DNA from: Engraulis encrasicolus
Lineage: Eukaryota; Chordata; Actinopteri; Clupeiformes; Engraulidae
Assembly (NCBI RefSeq): GCF_034702125.1
Contig: NC_085865.1
Coordinates: 20,782,781 to 20,846,780, forward strand
Direction of reading: 5' to 3'
DNA length: 64,000 nucleotides
Shown: one piece after another, positions 11,611 to 57,110 of the stretch
Numbering within the stretch: position 1 is the stretch's first letter
How the letters are laid out: the number at the start of each line of letters is the position of its first letter
Notes under the pieces: model-generated
What the model saw: the letters and a program-made list of their open reading frames with translations, nothing else
Databases searched by the model: none
Told to the model about the DNA's origin: nothing
Translations under genes and position numbers: made by a program

Positions 11611-14600
11611 TTCGGCAGAAGTAGATCCAAATGTTTCACGTTCGAGGCTGGGAAGACTGGATAGTTTAGCGCAATACAGTATTCTTGAAATCGCAAGTGG
11701 AACGGCAGACTCCAAGGTCAATTGTTGAGAGGGAAAACAGGATTCTCCAAACTACACAAGTTAGTCCCAGTACGGCGTCGCTTCTTTGGGTGCCGTCATT
11801 CTCCTAGATCCCGCTTTTAATACTTAAAACACTCTTCTTTCAGTCGTTAGAGTTTCCATATGTGCTGAAAGAATCATTCCACATTGTTGTGAGTCGCCGT
11901 TGCATATCTGGAGTGGCTGGCGAGTAGTACTCCGCGTTAAAAGCAGACAATTTGAACTTTTTCTCATCGAATCTTCCCGTTCTTCCAGAGAGGGAGCAAA
12001 AACCCAGCGGAATGCGGCGCGGGAGAAAAAAAATCTGAAATGCTGTGTGAGACAAATATCTCTGCTTTTATCTCAGTTTCATCATCCACTTATCCCTTTA
12101 GAACGGGTTTGCGCGTCATAACCACCCACTGCTCGCCTTTAAAACACGGAGGAGATCTTAGGGGAGGGCACTGTCACGAAGTGAACTCTGCGCCTTCCGT
12201 CAAACCGTGGAGTCATCCCCATGCAATCGATTTGGGGACACATTAGGCATTTTGGACTAGAACGATACATGGTAACGCAAAATGTTCCATTCCTCATTTT
12301 TCCCCAGCTGTCTCCAAACATCATGTGTAGCCTTAAAATGTATGTTCCGAGAGTGACAACCGCCAAACACGGATGAGTCACGGCTTTTGAGAATAGCACA
12401 AGTTATAGGTATGTGCGTAATTGTGTGTGGTCGAGTTTATTTTCAAAGGCAACCATATGCAAGGAGGAGGTAGATACAAGGGACTCTCCATAACTGAGGC
12501 TTATTATTTTTTTCATAAATGACAATGAAGAGTGCCAAGATATAGCATTTCACCTGTGGCATACAGTTAGTCTCGGGAAATGCATTATTCAGATGCTTAC
12601 GTGCATATTTAATATGATATTGCTTTTCATTATTCATGCGCAATGAAACTACAGACGCATCTGATAGTTCTATAGCTGCAAAATTCCATATTGTGCCTCA
12701 ATTCATCTTACCTTCTTATTTTTCCCTTTGGCAAAGCCCAGAGGGATAGAGAGTTATTTGCTGAGGTAGAAATGTGACTCACATTCAGGTGTGTGAAGAA
12801 TATCTATCAATGTGTGGCCTCAAAACCCATCTAGCTACACTCCATTCTACAACATTCGGGGGCAGGAAAATGGCATCCGAGAAAGCTGTCGCTTTCATAA
12901 CTTTTGAATTCTATCCTGGAGCTAGATTAAAAATGAACTCGCATAAATAAAATGAGAAATGCCTCCTTCAGCAACAGAGTCCAGTTTTTAATCTATGTGA
13001 AATGGAGCTAGGCCTATTTAAAGTTTGGTCTTTTCCTCCCTCAATTCACATGTGGAATGGGTCCACAAGTCAGTTCTGGGTGGCCAAATACACCCCTTGT
13101 ACTTCTTAGGGAAAGGGATGGTTGTTTTTTTTGTGCGTCTGCCTTTCTTTACCTTTCCAAGTACCTGAGGTGCTATGTCAACCATTTTACCTTAGAATCC
13201 AGAGTGATTTCAGAACTACAACTAGGATGGTGTACTTCAAAATGGTGTCATATGGTTTATCCTTCCAGTTCCTGCCCTTTGGGCCAGGCACACACTGTTC
13301 ATCCTGCCACCGCAGGGCAGAACATTTGAACAAATTCACGAGTTCAGAAATGAATGCGAAGGCCGCACAGCCTGAGCTACGGCGGAAACAATACCTCTTG
13401 ATCGTGACCTGAGGGCTCTGGCATTATCTTTGCTCTATGAGAATTTAGGGGATCCAGCAACACCAGCATTACATCATCATGCTGCCACAGAACCAAGTGG
13501 CTTACGTTTTGTCACCATGCCATGCCTGGCAGCCGGGCAGTGGGACTTTGATTGCCTGCTGCTCTCCTCTTGAAGGCCAAGGTGTGCTACTGTGGCAGCA
13601 GAGAGCAGCAGTGAGAAATGAGGCCGGCCGGCTGGAATGACTGCAGATCCTAATATCAGTTTGGGGGCTCTCCTAAATGACTCTTCAGTGGCTGCTGGGC
13701 GAGCTGTCTCACCTTGCTGCTGCGCTCGCTCGCGGTGAGCAAGAGAGTCCTCCTTGTGCTCCGGCTCTGGCTGTCTGCCAGGCTGCTAGGCAAAAAAGCG
13801 TAGCGTTCGGCCGCCAAACCATCTGGGAGCCTAAGCATATTTAACAAGACTAAAATATACTTGCTGAGGGCATTTGTGTTTCTTAATGAAAACATGCTTG
13901 CATTGCACGGGCCTTTGATGCTCAAAGGTGAAAACGTTACTTGCGGAGAGAGCGAAAATAAATATTGGAGCGTGTGAGTAAACAGAGTCGCCTATAAAGA
14001 TGGCTTTGGAAGTGTGGCAGATAAGGGAATTGAGTTTTTTTACTTAAGTTTCGCCAGAGCATATAGTTGCACCAATGTTCCAGCATGGGAGAGTTATAAA
14101 GCAGACAATTTTTGCTGCCGTATTTCCCCTGATAACAGTGAGGGTCCGCACACACACAGCCAAACACATCTGTCATGTTAGTAAGTGCCAATGCGGCAAA
14201 GCCATTAAATAAACCTCCCCACCGCCCACCTTCCCATCCCTATTCGGAACTAGCCGAGGGCCTTCAATCTACACTTTTTAATAGGGCCATGGGTGGAAAA
14301 GTCAGCAAGAATGGGATTTAAATCCCCTCTCGCACTAAGCATGGACACACCGTGTGTGTGAACGAGGGGGCCAAGAAGGTACATATGAAAGCAAGTGGAG
14401 GAGGAAGAGAGGAGAGATGAAAAGAGCAGCCAAAGGTCTAGCATGAATAGAATCCCTCTGTTGCTGGTGGGGGAGCCGGCTACTGATTAGGGATGGAATC
14501 CTCACGCCCCTTTGTCGTCCGTTGTGATGGCAACCCGAGGGGTCAGAGGTCATCCTGGCACACTGTGCGGGCTTAGCTGACCTCCTCTTCACACCGGGTC

Positions 14601-16398
14601 TTCAGAGGAGAGCAGAAGAAAAGGACAACTGGAATTTTATTACTGGGACTTAAGGAAACTGGGATCCCCCACACTCACTGGCTAAGGAGATAAACTTGTG
14701 AAGAATGGTCGGCTGCTCGATATTGAAGCGGAAAAAAGTGAATATGTTTATAATCTGGCAAGGCCTACTTCAAAGACTTCCTGTGTCTTGTGTAATCATC
14801 ATATATCGAAGTAAGCACCACCAGATTCTCATCATTAGCGTCGTGAAACACTCGGATGGCGAAATTACCATGAGCTCAGTCAGTCTTTCAAAATGGAGAG
14901 CAGACCCCAGAAGAAGAAAAAAAAAAGGAAAAAGGACGTGTGACAGACTGAAAAGCGGGAATTCGCTCAAACAGGGCCCCTGGGTCTTCCAGTGCCTCCT
15001 CCACATCATCCTTCAAAAATCACCCCATTTTAACTAAAACAATTCCAAATGAGCGCCGTGCCTCAACGACGTGCAAAAAAATTGTTTACTTGGTACGCTG
15101 GCAGCAAAAAAAAGTGGATGGTCCTCATTGTGGTTAAAGCATAGAGGCCCTGTACTTGAATGGAAGGGGGGGAGAAAGAGCTGATGAAAATGACTCATAT
15201 GTACTGTTCAAACAGCAAAAATGTGGCAGACATATGTTACGCCGGCCGACGCGGCTCGGGACTGGAAGACATAAACAGCCTCTCTGACTTTAGAGGCGAG
15301 CGAAATGTCATTCTCTGGCTACGCTCCTCTGAAAAAGTTCCACATGTGAGCGGAGCAGCGCTGATGCTGCCTGTGTCCTCCCAAGGCGTTTCAAAGAACT
15401 AATGATACCAGTTTTTCATTATATACTGCTTTCAGAGGAGTAGCCGAATGGCCCTGTTGAGGGTTGAGGCGAGCCAAGCTCCATAAAATGGCACAAAGCC
15501 ATAAAATGCATGGACATGGACGTCTGTGTGTGTGTGTGTGTGAATGTGTGTGGGTGTTCACACATGTGTCTGTGTGTCTTACTCTGCGAGTCTGTTTTTC
15601 TGTGTGTGCGTCTTTGTGTATATTTCTGCATGTGTGTATTTCTACATAGTGCGCTAAAGGCCTTCCATCCTTCCTGCAGCACCAAACTTCAATCAGTTGC
15701 TGCAGAACAATGGACATCCAGCCCAAAGTTTCCTCTGCTAGCCGAGGCTGAGTGAGAGAGAGAAGCAGTGGCAACCAGCAAGGATCAAAGTCTGATATCT
15801 GGCTACCTCCTTCGCAACTCCAAGTGAGGAATGCCCTGCGAAACAATGCTGTAGGGATATCGGCTTGCTTTCATCAAATGACTTTTTATATTCCGGGATA
15901 TCCGGCCTACGGGACTTTCTCGTCTCTTTGACAAACACGGTTGTTTTCTCTCAGAAGAGAGAGAAAAAAAACGGAATAATTGAGAGATGCATTTTTCTCT
16001 TTTTTTTCCCTCTCAGTTTCTAAATCAGTTATTTTCTTTCTATACCTAAGCCTGTTGTAACAGCCTAACCCTAGTTGCTAATCCCTTGGGTAAACACATG
16101 GGAGTGAAAAGAGAAAAAAAAGAATAGATTCTTGAAAAAAAAAAAAGATCTGCGAACTCCAAAGACTGCAGATTAGGATAAGACAGTCCTAGCGGGCAAC
16201 AGGAACACAAAGTAGGGATGAAGGAGCTTACTGGTATGATGGGGGAAGAATTAACATGGTGGAGATCTTGGATAGCAATGCAAGGTGCAAACCGCCTACT
16301 GAAAAGGTCAGACTGATCTACCTCCCTCACGTAGCTGCTGCATTGACACAGCCTGTGATATTTACCATTGCCCTTCAGACAACAAAGAGAGTCAACAG

Positions 16399-16399
<1 letters not shown>

Positions 16400-16480
<81 letters not shown>
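16400..16480. repeat. (CA)n microsatellite
   Basis: About 80 bases of uninterrupted CA dinucleotides. Confidence 0.95.
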
Positions 16481-17085
16481 CCTTTCGTTTCTTACACTTC
16501 ATGCAAAACAAGGCAGTGAAAACTAGATTTTTCCGTCCCCATTTGTCTAGTAACCCCATTTTCAGGGAATGAAAGGGAAAGACATCAAAATGGCTGACAA
16601 GTCTGCGTGCCAGGCTAGGGGACAAGAGAGAGACACACTGCTGCAGTGGGGGCTTCCTTTTTACAGGCAGGCAGACAGCCGCGCTCCACTTTGGTCCGCT
16701 CAGTTCACTCACTCGCCGAGTGTGAGAGGGAGAGAGAGAGAGATAGAGCGGAAGAGAGAGACGCCTGCGTCTGTGTCGCTAAATAACAAAGTGCTGCTCT
16801 CCTCTCTCCTCTCCTCACCACATGTGTGGTTGGATTGCAAGGGAAAGAGACTTTGTCCCAGATTTCCTCTCTTTCCTTGGCGAGGGGCGGCGGGGGCCCC
16901 TTTGATGTGGCGATCGCCAGGCTCACCAACCACAGCCGGCGCAGATGGGGCTGGGCCTCACTTGTGGCAAGGGGAATATTTATGAATTGAAGGGGAAGTC
17001 GATGGGAATTCGCAGACACAACTTTTTCCGGATTCGGAGTTATTCTATAGTTTACTAACAGAGAGACAGACAGACAGGCAGAGAG

Positions 17086-17135
<50 letters not shown>

Positions 17136-17837
17136 CAGAGCAGAGCAGAGAAGAGGAAAGAGAGAGAGAGGGAGGTGGGGGTGTGTGGAATCAAGGGGCC
17201 CCCGTTTTTCGACAGACATTTGAAGAGCTTCAGGGCTGAGGAAATCTGAAAATATCACAGTTGCTACTATCCACCGTGGAATAGCACAGCTTTTCTGGCA
17301 GATATACTAAAGCGTTGCATTCCACTGTATAATAGCTTTGGCATGTTTCCCCTCTCTGCACAGATACACCCCATTTCCAAGTGTTTCTTGTTCAGGGAAG
17401 GCTGGGCAGGTCCGTGTGCAAAAGTGAGTAGGTGGCGTCACTGTTTGTTTTTATGTCAGCCAGCCAGTCAACTTTAGTTGGCAAGGTAAAAATATGGTTT
17501 TATGACGGAAGATCTGATGTTGATGCTTGCACCACGCTCTTTAACTCGACCACGCTTGGAAACTCAGCAGAGGCAGAGCACCATGGTAACAAGTATTTGA
17601 AAAGGCGAGTTTCTCTCTCTCTCTCCCTGCACTCACAGCACTGAGGGACACTGAGTACAGGGGAGGGAAGTTGAAGTGAGTTTTCATCTTCTTTAACTTG
17701 CCTTCAGGAAATGGGAACGACAAACATTCACATGTCAGACACACATGCAGCGTCTCAGACAGCGAAGGCCGAGGACATACCAATATGGAGCGAGAAAGAC
17801 TTGAGTCGACCTAGCTAGACAGCATGACCTGAGCCAC

Positions 17838-17903
<66 letters not shown>

Positions 17904-17908
17904 AGAGT
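17838..17908. repeat. (GA)n microsatellite
   Basis: About 70 bases of GA repeat with minor interruptions at its right end, followed by further GA-rich sequence to about 18090. Confidence 0.9.
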
Positions 17909-18065
17909 GAGAGAGTAAGGCAAGATTAGACAGAGACAGAGTGAGAGACAGACAGCAAGAGAATGTGTGTGTGTGTGATCGAGCGGGGGGGGGGGGGAGG
18001 AAGATTAGACAAGGCACAGCAAGAAAGGGGAAGAGAAGAGTGTGTGTGTGAAAGAGAGAGATTAC

Positions 18066-18097
<32 letters not shown>

Positions 18098-18542
18098 TGA
18101 GTGTGTCTGTGAGAGAGCGCGCCCAGCCAGACAAGCTGTGTCTCAGGCCATGCAGAATTCCTCCCGGACTGCATCCAAAACAACATTATCATTCCCAGAT
18201 GTTCTCTTCCTATTGCGCTCCTCTCTCCCTCTCCCTCTCCCTCTCTCTCTGCTCGGATCCCCCAGTTCCCGACCTCACCTCGGGGGAGCCTAATCCACAG
18301 TGAAATCCTGCTGCATTCCTGCTGCCTACAGCTTGGATCCCGGCACCAAGCCACAGTGGAGCAGGAGCAGGGGAGCAACACTAAAATATTTCAGATATTT
18401 GGTGAGAGTGCCGTGGATGATGTCACATTGCGCAAAAGTCTGGGTGCCTCTTTCTCTCTCTCTCTCTCTCTCCTTTTCACTTTCGCTCTTGTACTCTCTA
18501 TGTGGGTACTTCTCTCTCGCACACTTTTACATCCATCCTCTG

Positions 18543-18582
<40 letters not shown>

Positions 18583-18904
18583 TGTATCTCTCTTATCTAG
18601 CATAGTGGGGGCTTCAGACTCTGATATCTACACCAAGCAGATCAAGTTGTAACAACACAAGACACTTGACGAGAGCAAGGTTTTCATTTTCGTGGACTTC
18701 ATTTCCATAAAGTGAAAAAAAACCTTGACAGTACTTTACAGGGTACAATAACTTAAAGTATTAAATTAAATCAGACAAATTAACATTTTTAAGTGATAAG
18801 ACAGACATAATTGTAAAACAAAAACAACACGTAATACTCTTCATGTACAACAAAAATGACAGTAAAAAAAAAGAAACGGAAAATAATTTTCTTTGTGATG
18901 TTGT

Positions 18905-51379
<32,475 letters not shown>

Positions 51380-51659
51380 GTCATATGATACTGTAGATAC
51401 CTCACTGAAAAGGCAGCATTACTACGGTATGTATTTCAACAAGAAAGCCGGTGACTGCGGTTTTAATTAAAACGCTAGGGTTAAGCAGTGACCGCGTATC
51501 GTTTGTAAAATGGTAAGCAAGCATGCAGTCTGCCATCAGTCACACCAAGTTGCCAAACACAAATGTTTGCATGTTATCCACCATGAGCAGGGGATACACA
51601 CGCAGCACACTAATTAATCTTTCAAGAAATGTTTTGCTCAAAAACAATAATGAACTTAC

Positions 51660-51745
51660 CTCTACAGTCGTTCACAAACTTTGTAAACGCCGTGCTCTTC
51701 AAACGTTTTAAGTGAATTCCTTTGCACCTGAAGTTAAGTGCCACG
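51660..51745 (-). other. top1: top1 non-coding first exon (5' UTR)
   Basis: On the minus strand a strong donor (GTAGAG then GTAAGTTCA) ends at 51660. Splicing to the acceptor at 51404 puts TAG in frame just before the junction, so this exon is non-coding and translation starts at the ATG at 51379. The transcription start is not visible; 51745 is a guess. zbtb14 lies upstream in the same direction, with about 400 bases between its 3' end and this exon. Confidence 0.5.
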
Positions 51746-52139
51746 CGCGCCCAAGTGCGCATGACCAACTTGATTAACTCTGGGCTGTTGTTGATAGGCT
51801 AGAAACACATCTTAGAGCTCTAGTTGATGAAGCCCTCATAGACTTGGCCCCATAAAGTTCTAGCAGAGATTCTAGGAGTATTATCTTATCCAGTCTCTCT
51901 GTTTCTAGTAAAGAGAGGTACTAGCAAACCATGACAAAATATCTACAACGCAACTTGTCAGACAAGCAGAGCATGGTTCTGTGCATCCCACCCCCAATTT
52001 TCAACCTCACACTATTGAAGTTGTTATCCAAAAAAGTAACATTTTAACTCGAGACAATAAAACGAGTGATATTCCACGTTTCACTAGTACATAAAACATT
52101 AGGCATATAAATAATATTGACAACAGACCAAATGTATAG

Positions 52140-52782
52140 GTTACCCAAAAGGCAATACATTTATTACAGCAAAATATCTTCAGCTGGCATTATACATAAT
52201 TCTTTAGAGGTTTGTACAGCTTGATGGAATACTTTCCATCAAAACCTTGTTCATCAGCATATCATTTCATATTTTTTACTTTATAAATCATGTAATATCA
52301 ATTATGGCATGAAACTGGCATTGTAGAACAGCAGGTTTTATTTGACAAGTGGGATAAGGCAGAGCAGTATTGTCCATTGGGCTGCCATCATATATGTACA
52401 CCAAAAAGTTTTTTAATATCATCTGTGCAGTCAAAAAATCTATTCATGTTACACAATATACATTGTCTTTAAAGAAAAATCTCAACAATTAAACATTATG
52501 TCGATAAACCTATACTCTTGCCATAGAATTATCACCACAATCAAATAAAGTATAACATTTTGTGTTAGTTCTGAAATTTCATGACATCTAAAAAAAACAA
52601 AAAATAACTAATATTGTCAAAACAATAGAAGTGTCATGACACTACATGCCTACACCCCCCCAATGCCCTCCAAAAAAATAAGACGTAGTAGAAAAAGCTT
52701 GATTGTTAGACTCGACGTGTGGCGCCCAGACCAGGGGCTGATGATGCTGAGGGTGAGGGTGTTTGGGGGAGCATGCCGTATG
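52140..52782 (-). other. zbtb14: zbtb14 3' UTR
   Basis: AT-rich sequence after the zbtb14 stop codon, with AATAAA on the minus strand at 52160-52165. No other gene is visible here. The gap 51746-52139 toward top1 shows no feature and must contain the top1 promoter. Confidence 0.55.
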
Positions 52783-54117
52783 CTATGAGCAGGCAATGGA
52801 CTCTAGCTGCTGCTCCGCCTCCGCAGCCATGGCAGCGGCCTGCAGCTGTTCCGTCTCGCTCTGCAGCGAGTTGGGCATGTTGTTCTGCTTGCGCTCGCTG
52901 TGCATGTTGTTCTCGTGCCTCTTGAGGTCCGAGGCCTTGGCGAAGGCCTTGGTGCACGAGCCGCACACGAAGGGCTTCTCGCCCCGGTGCCTCCGCTCGT
53001 GGTCCTTCAGGTGCGACTTGTGCTTGAAGGCCTTCTCGCACATCTGGCAGCCGAAGGGCCGCTCGTTGCTGTGCACGCGCTCGTGCTTCTTGAGGTCGGG
53101 CGCGCGGATGAAGGACTTGCCGCAGACCTCGCACCGGTAGGGCTTGAAGCCCGTGTGGATCTTCAAGTGCTCCTTGAGGTGCGCCTGCGTGGTGAAGGCC
53201 TTGGTGCAGATGTCGCAGATGAAGGGCCGGTCGGCCGAGTGCAGCTTCTCGTGCTTGCGCAGCCGGTTCTCGTCCATGAAGGTCTTGCCGCACACCGGGC
53301 AGGCCAGGTGGTCGCGGTGGCCGTACAGCAGATACTCAAACTTCATGTCGGCGGCGGCCGTGGTCCAGCCGGGACCCTGCTCGTCCTTCACCTCCCCCAT
53401 GCTGTCGGGGAAGCCCAGGCTCTGGGCGGCGTGGCCCGCCAGGTCCTTGGGCTCGCCGTCCATGGCCTCCACGTCGTGGTCGTAGCAGGCGACCTTGTGG
53501 ACCTCCTCCTGGGCGAGCTCCTTCAGGATGGCCTCCTGCACGCGGAGGGCGCTGGTGGGTGACTTGTCCAGGTCGTGATTGTGGGAGTGTCCGTCGTCGC
53601 CGATGTCGTGCGAGCCGTCGTCGTGGTCGCCTAGCACCTGCACGTCAGTGTCTGTTGGCAGGTGAGAATCGTCAGTGGGTATTCCGATTTTGACAATGTC
53701 ATAGGGGTACTTGGCATTTCTTTGGTCTAGTTTCTCCTCTGCGGACAAGTCCCGCTTTTGCGAACACAGCTTATCCAAAAAACGTATTCCCAGTATTTGC
53801 CCCGATGACATCATCAAGTTAACATCTTTCTTTTTCACGGATATCTTTGCAGTGTACATATAATTCAGCACCTCCTCGAAAATGTCAGAGCGGATAAAGT
53901 CAATTTCTATGACAGAGGAGTTGTCTACTTCATGCTTCTTGAACAGCTTTTTAAAGTAATTGCTGCAGGCTGCTAAAACACAGCGGTGTGCCCTGAATTT
54001 AACATCTTCAACTACCACTGCAATGTCACAGTGCTCTCCTTCTAATCTCTGCTCATTCAGTATCTTTAGAAAAATGGTCTTGTGCTCATCGTCTACATAC
54101 TTCACAGTTTCCGACAT
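52783..54117 (-). CDS. zbtb14: Zinc finger and BTB domain-containing protein 14 (ZF5)
   Basis: This is a nuclear transcription factor that binds GC-rich promoter elements. The intact single-exon frame of 444 residues (human 449) starts MSETVKYVDD at an ATG 14 bases after a splice acceptor (TTGCAG, 54132-54137), so a 5' UTR intron is present. The BTB/POZ dimerisation domain spans about 27-120 (CDIAVVVEDVKFRAHRC, YMYTAKISVKKKDVN). An acidic His/Asp-rich linker lies at about 145-185. Five C2H2 fingers lie at 273-293, 301-321, 329-349, 357-377 and 385-406 with TGEKP-like linkers (HRGEKPF). The tail ends QLQAAAMAAEAEQQLESIACS, as in mammals. The zinc-finger half is strongly GC-rich at third positions compared with the BTB half. 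The neighbour epb41l3 agrees with human 18p11. Confidence 0.96.
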   Translation of the reverse strand: MSETVKYVDDEHKTIFLKILNEQRLEGEHCDIAVVVEDVKFRAHRCVLAACSNYFKKLFKKHEVDNSSVIEIDFIRSDIFEEVLNYMYTAKISVKKKDVNLMMSSGQILGIRFLDKLCSQKRDLSAEEKLDQRNAKYPYDIVKIGIPTDDSHLPTDTDVQVLGDHDDGSHDIGDDGHSHNHDLDKSPTSALRVQEAILKELAQEEVHKVACYDHDVEAMDGEPKDLAGHAAQSLGFPDSMGEVKDEQGPGWTTAAADMKFEYLLYGHRDHLACPVCGKTFMDENRLRKHEKLHSADRPFICDICTKAFTTQAHLKEHLKIHTGFKPYRCEVCGKSFIRAPDLKKHERVHSNERPFGCQMCEKAFKHKSHLKDHERRHRGEKPFVCGSCTKAFAKASDLKRHENNMHSERKQNNMPNSLQSETEQLQAAAMAAEAEQQLESIACS

Positions 54118-55480
54118 GGTGAGGAGGATCCCTGCAAGAAAAAAAGAAGAAAAAAAACATTAGGAAGAGCAATTCTGTTACAAAGGCAGTAACACTCAAT
54201 ATAGCACAACACATGCAGAATTCACTGTTTTAAGACATGACACTAAATTCCAGGTCAATGATGCATGAAACAACTGTAGGCCTACTCGTTTTTCACAGTA
54301 GCCTACTTGTCCAACCAATATCCAAGAGTATGACATTTCAATTGATACGTCCTCCAATGGTGTTCAATATCAGCACATAGGTTATAACTATTTAATAAAG
54401 TCACAACTCATGTGGACAAAACAACAGTCAGTAATACGTATTTGTGGTGGTGTTTTTGATTTCTTGCTTGCAGGGAGCCATATTGACTGAACATGGCTAG
54501 CTATGCGAGTTAGCAAAACAGTATGCTCGCGACGGAGATCATTATGCAATGAGTGGCACTCAAATTGACTTTGCAGAGTAGAGAGCGCAATAACTGCTCA
54601 TGTGCATCTGTAATCTGCTCGGTCTTATTGAAATATTTCTGTCGTTTCATGGAGAAGTCTGCTGTACTCGGCGAGAAAACTAGCATTCGCATCCAAGTAG
54701 CAAACCCCATAATCGACTTAGCTTGCTAGCTGGACAGATGGGAGCTTGATTACCACCATTTCCCACTTACAGCTAGCCTGACCTAGTTTAACTGTTTCAT
54801 GTAAACTAGAAACACATGCACACGCGATGGACATTTCTATGAATAATTCAAAATGCATTTCAAGGCCCACGATACTAGCTCATGTGCTAAACGGTTGGAG
54901 CTCTAGAGATCTTACAGCGAGATTTCGTTTACCACTGTGGATTACTCGCGCTTGAATGGTAGCTGCTAGCTAGCAACAACTAGCTTCCCCAGTATCTGCA
55001 TTGTTAGCGTCAACAAACACGGAAATCCGCCATCTCTGTTGCCTTTCGTCTTTCTCTATGCCATCATTCTAAGACATTTTGGTGCATGAATCAATAAATG
55101 TAAACCGAGAATTACATTTTCGCTGCACAGTCTTTCTCCATGCTGGGAGAAGTGGATGTTTCCGATTGACGACAGGCGCGCCGAGGGAGCGCCCGTCACC
55201 GCTTGGAAAATGCCCGAGCAGCCATGAACACTCCTGAAATGACGAACTCGAGCTTTCACCACGGCCGTGAGCGCGCAGGCATCTTGGCCAAACATTATGC
55301 AATAATTCAGGAGATGTTGCAATTGTCCAAAATTGTATCTCTTACCTATTTTGTGCTATTTTGTTCCACTGGGTAAGTCTCCGTTGACTGTCACACAGCC
55401 AGAAAAGAATAATATACTTTGTGTTTGTTAGCTTGAGGACGAGCACAGACGGAAGGACGCGCTGCGCCAGCACGGAACTG
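54118..55480 (-). other. zbtb14: zbtb14 5' UTR, intron and promoter region
   Basis: The coding exon begins at 54131 on the minus strand. A matching donor (AAATAG then GTAAGAGAT) lies at 55345, so an untranslated first exon probably occupies about 55346-55480. The region 55140-55700 is CpG-rich for this window (GGCGCGCCGAGG, GAGCGCGCAGG), fitting a promoter. The first-exon extent is inferred. Confidence 0.5.
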
Positions 55481-56493
55481 CAGAGAGCGAGTGACTAAGC
55501 GCGTACGTACGTATGTAGCAAATGGATGTTGCTACGCAAAATGCGCACATGCCTACACAAAGCACTGTGGCCTGACGAAGGCTGCCATTCTTACGCAAAT
55601 CACAGAGTAGAAATCTCTGGAGCGCGAACCCTGAGGCAAACGGGCGCACATTGGGGGCGCGAAAGCCACTGTCACGAGCGGGAGCGAGAACGCAAACACA
55701 GATCAGCTTTTATTATTAAACTTTTAGATGATGCGCATATTTGGCTGCAATATTCAAAACACCGCCTGTTAATGCCTTTAAACCTATTTATGAGACAAAT
55801 ACAATTTGACAGCCATTTTCTTTCACCATAAAGATGCGCGTGGGTTCCTATATTGGGAAATGGTGCGTGCTTTTAATCACATGGTGTCATTATTGCCCAT
55901 CACTATTGTTGATCTGGTTGTTATACAAGGTTTCCCATGTTATTCCACTACCACACTTGGCGGCCTGGGCCATAGTCTTTTAAATAAGAGTTACCCATAG
56001 GTTGAATCTACAGAAGAAAAAAGCCTACACAAATTCAACAGACAGTGTTGAAATAATTACATAGCCCGGGGACCCTTGAAATGTTATAACACCGTGCATT
56101 GCAACCTCATTCATGGGGAAAAAAATAATTTCTTAGCTCGTTTTGCTTCTCCTCCCTTTTCTTCTAGGGTTTCATACTGGCAACATCAAAGCTGTGAATG
56201 TTAATTAGACATAATTGGCATTCCATACATTTAGACCAGTGAGTTGCACGATCTCTGCTCTATGTTGGGCACTACATCACAATATTTGCATGTCAGGTTC
56301 TGGGCAGAAAACTGTGGATTTTGGACACAGTCATGAGTGACTAAACTGATATTGAAAAGAACAGACTGGAATTCAAAAGACAAACCTGTTTTACTGGAGA
56401 TGCAATGGAAAGTTTTACATTTTATGATACAGTTGCCCCCACCCCATTCACATTCTCTCTCTCGCACGCGCGCACACACGCGCGCACGCGCAC

Positions 56494-56549
<56 letters not shown>

Positions 56550-56916
56550 CTCTCATCTCAGGCATACAACATATAATAGTCCTCTCACATTTAATTTATA
56601 ACACTGACCTTAGAGTGGCAAGTTGCACTACAATTTTCTAAATTATGCTGTATTCACACAACTCATGTTATTCCCTATAAATCTTTCTTATTTTACCTAA
56701 CTTGAAAAGTAGAAACCACAGCCATCTGGGATGCTGGTGAGGTTACAAAGCCAGCAGTGGTTAGTCAAAACTTATGACCTGCATGCTTTGATCACATGTT
56801 CATTTTCCCAGCAGGCCCTTCAATTTAGTGAGGTGAAATCATAACTCTTTCTCTGTGTGTGTGCGCGTGTCTGTGTGTGTGTGTCTGTGTGTGTGTCTCT
56901 GTGTCTCTGTGTGTGT

Positions 56917-56990
<74 letters not shown>

Positions 56991-57110
56991 GGCATCTCAT
57001 GTCTGTAGTGACTTTAACCTTAAAGGAAAACACATGATATCTTTAGTTCCCCATGTCTTTTTCAAGCATCCGTAACAATCTGACTCAAGAAAGCATACAC
57101 AAACGTCCAA
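55481..57110. other. Intergenic region between zbtb14 and epb41l3
   Basis: No gene is recognised. A CA microsatellite lies at 56503-56547 and a TG microsatellite at about 56918-56987. Confidence 0.5.

Larger units (their letters stand above)
11611..18640. other. Intergenic region between apcdd1 and top1
   Basis: This region contains the apcdd1 promoter and 5' UTR (just above 11610) and the far 3' side of top1. I found no coding exon. It is rich in simple repeats: TG-rich about 15520-15640, CA about 16400-16480, GA about 17090-17130, GA about 17840-17905, and CT about 18460-18475 and 18545-18580. Open frames here are low-complexity translations of these runs. Confidence 0.6.

Noticed and set aside
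11840..12400. Frames upstream of apcdd1 as a divergent gene
   Set aside because: They are short, mutually overlapping on both strands and without recognisable motifs. They more likely belong to the apcdd1 promoter region.
52900..53562. 220-codon plus-strand frame opposite zbtb14
   Set aside because: It is antisense to the GC-rich zinc-finger coding sequence. Strong third-position GC bias creates open antisense frames, and no domain is visible.
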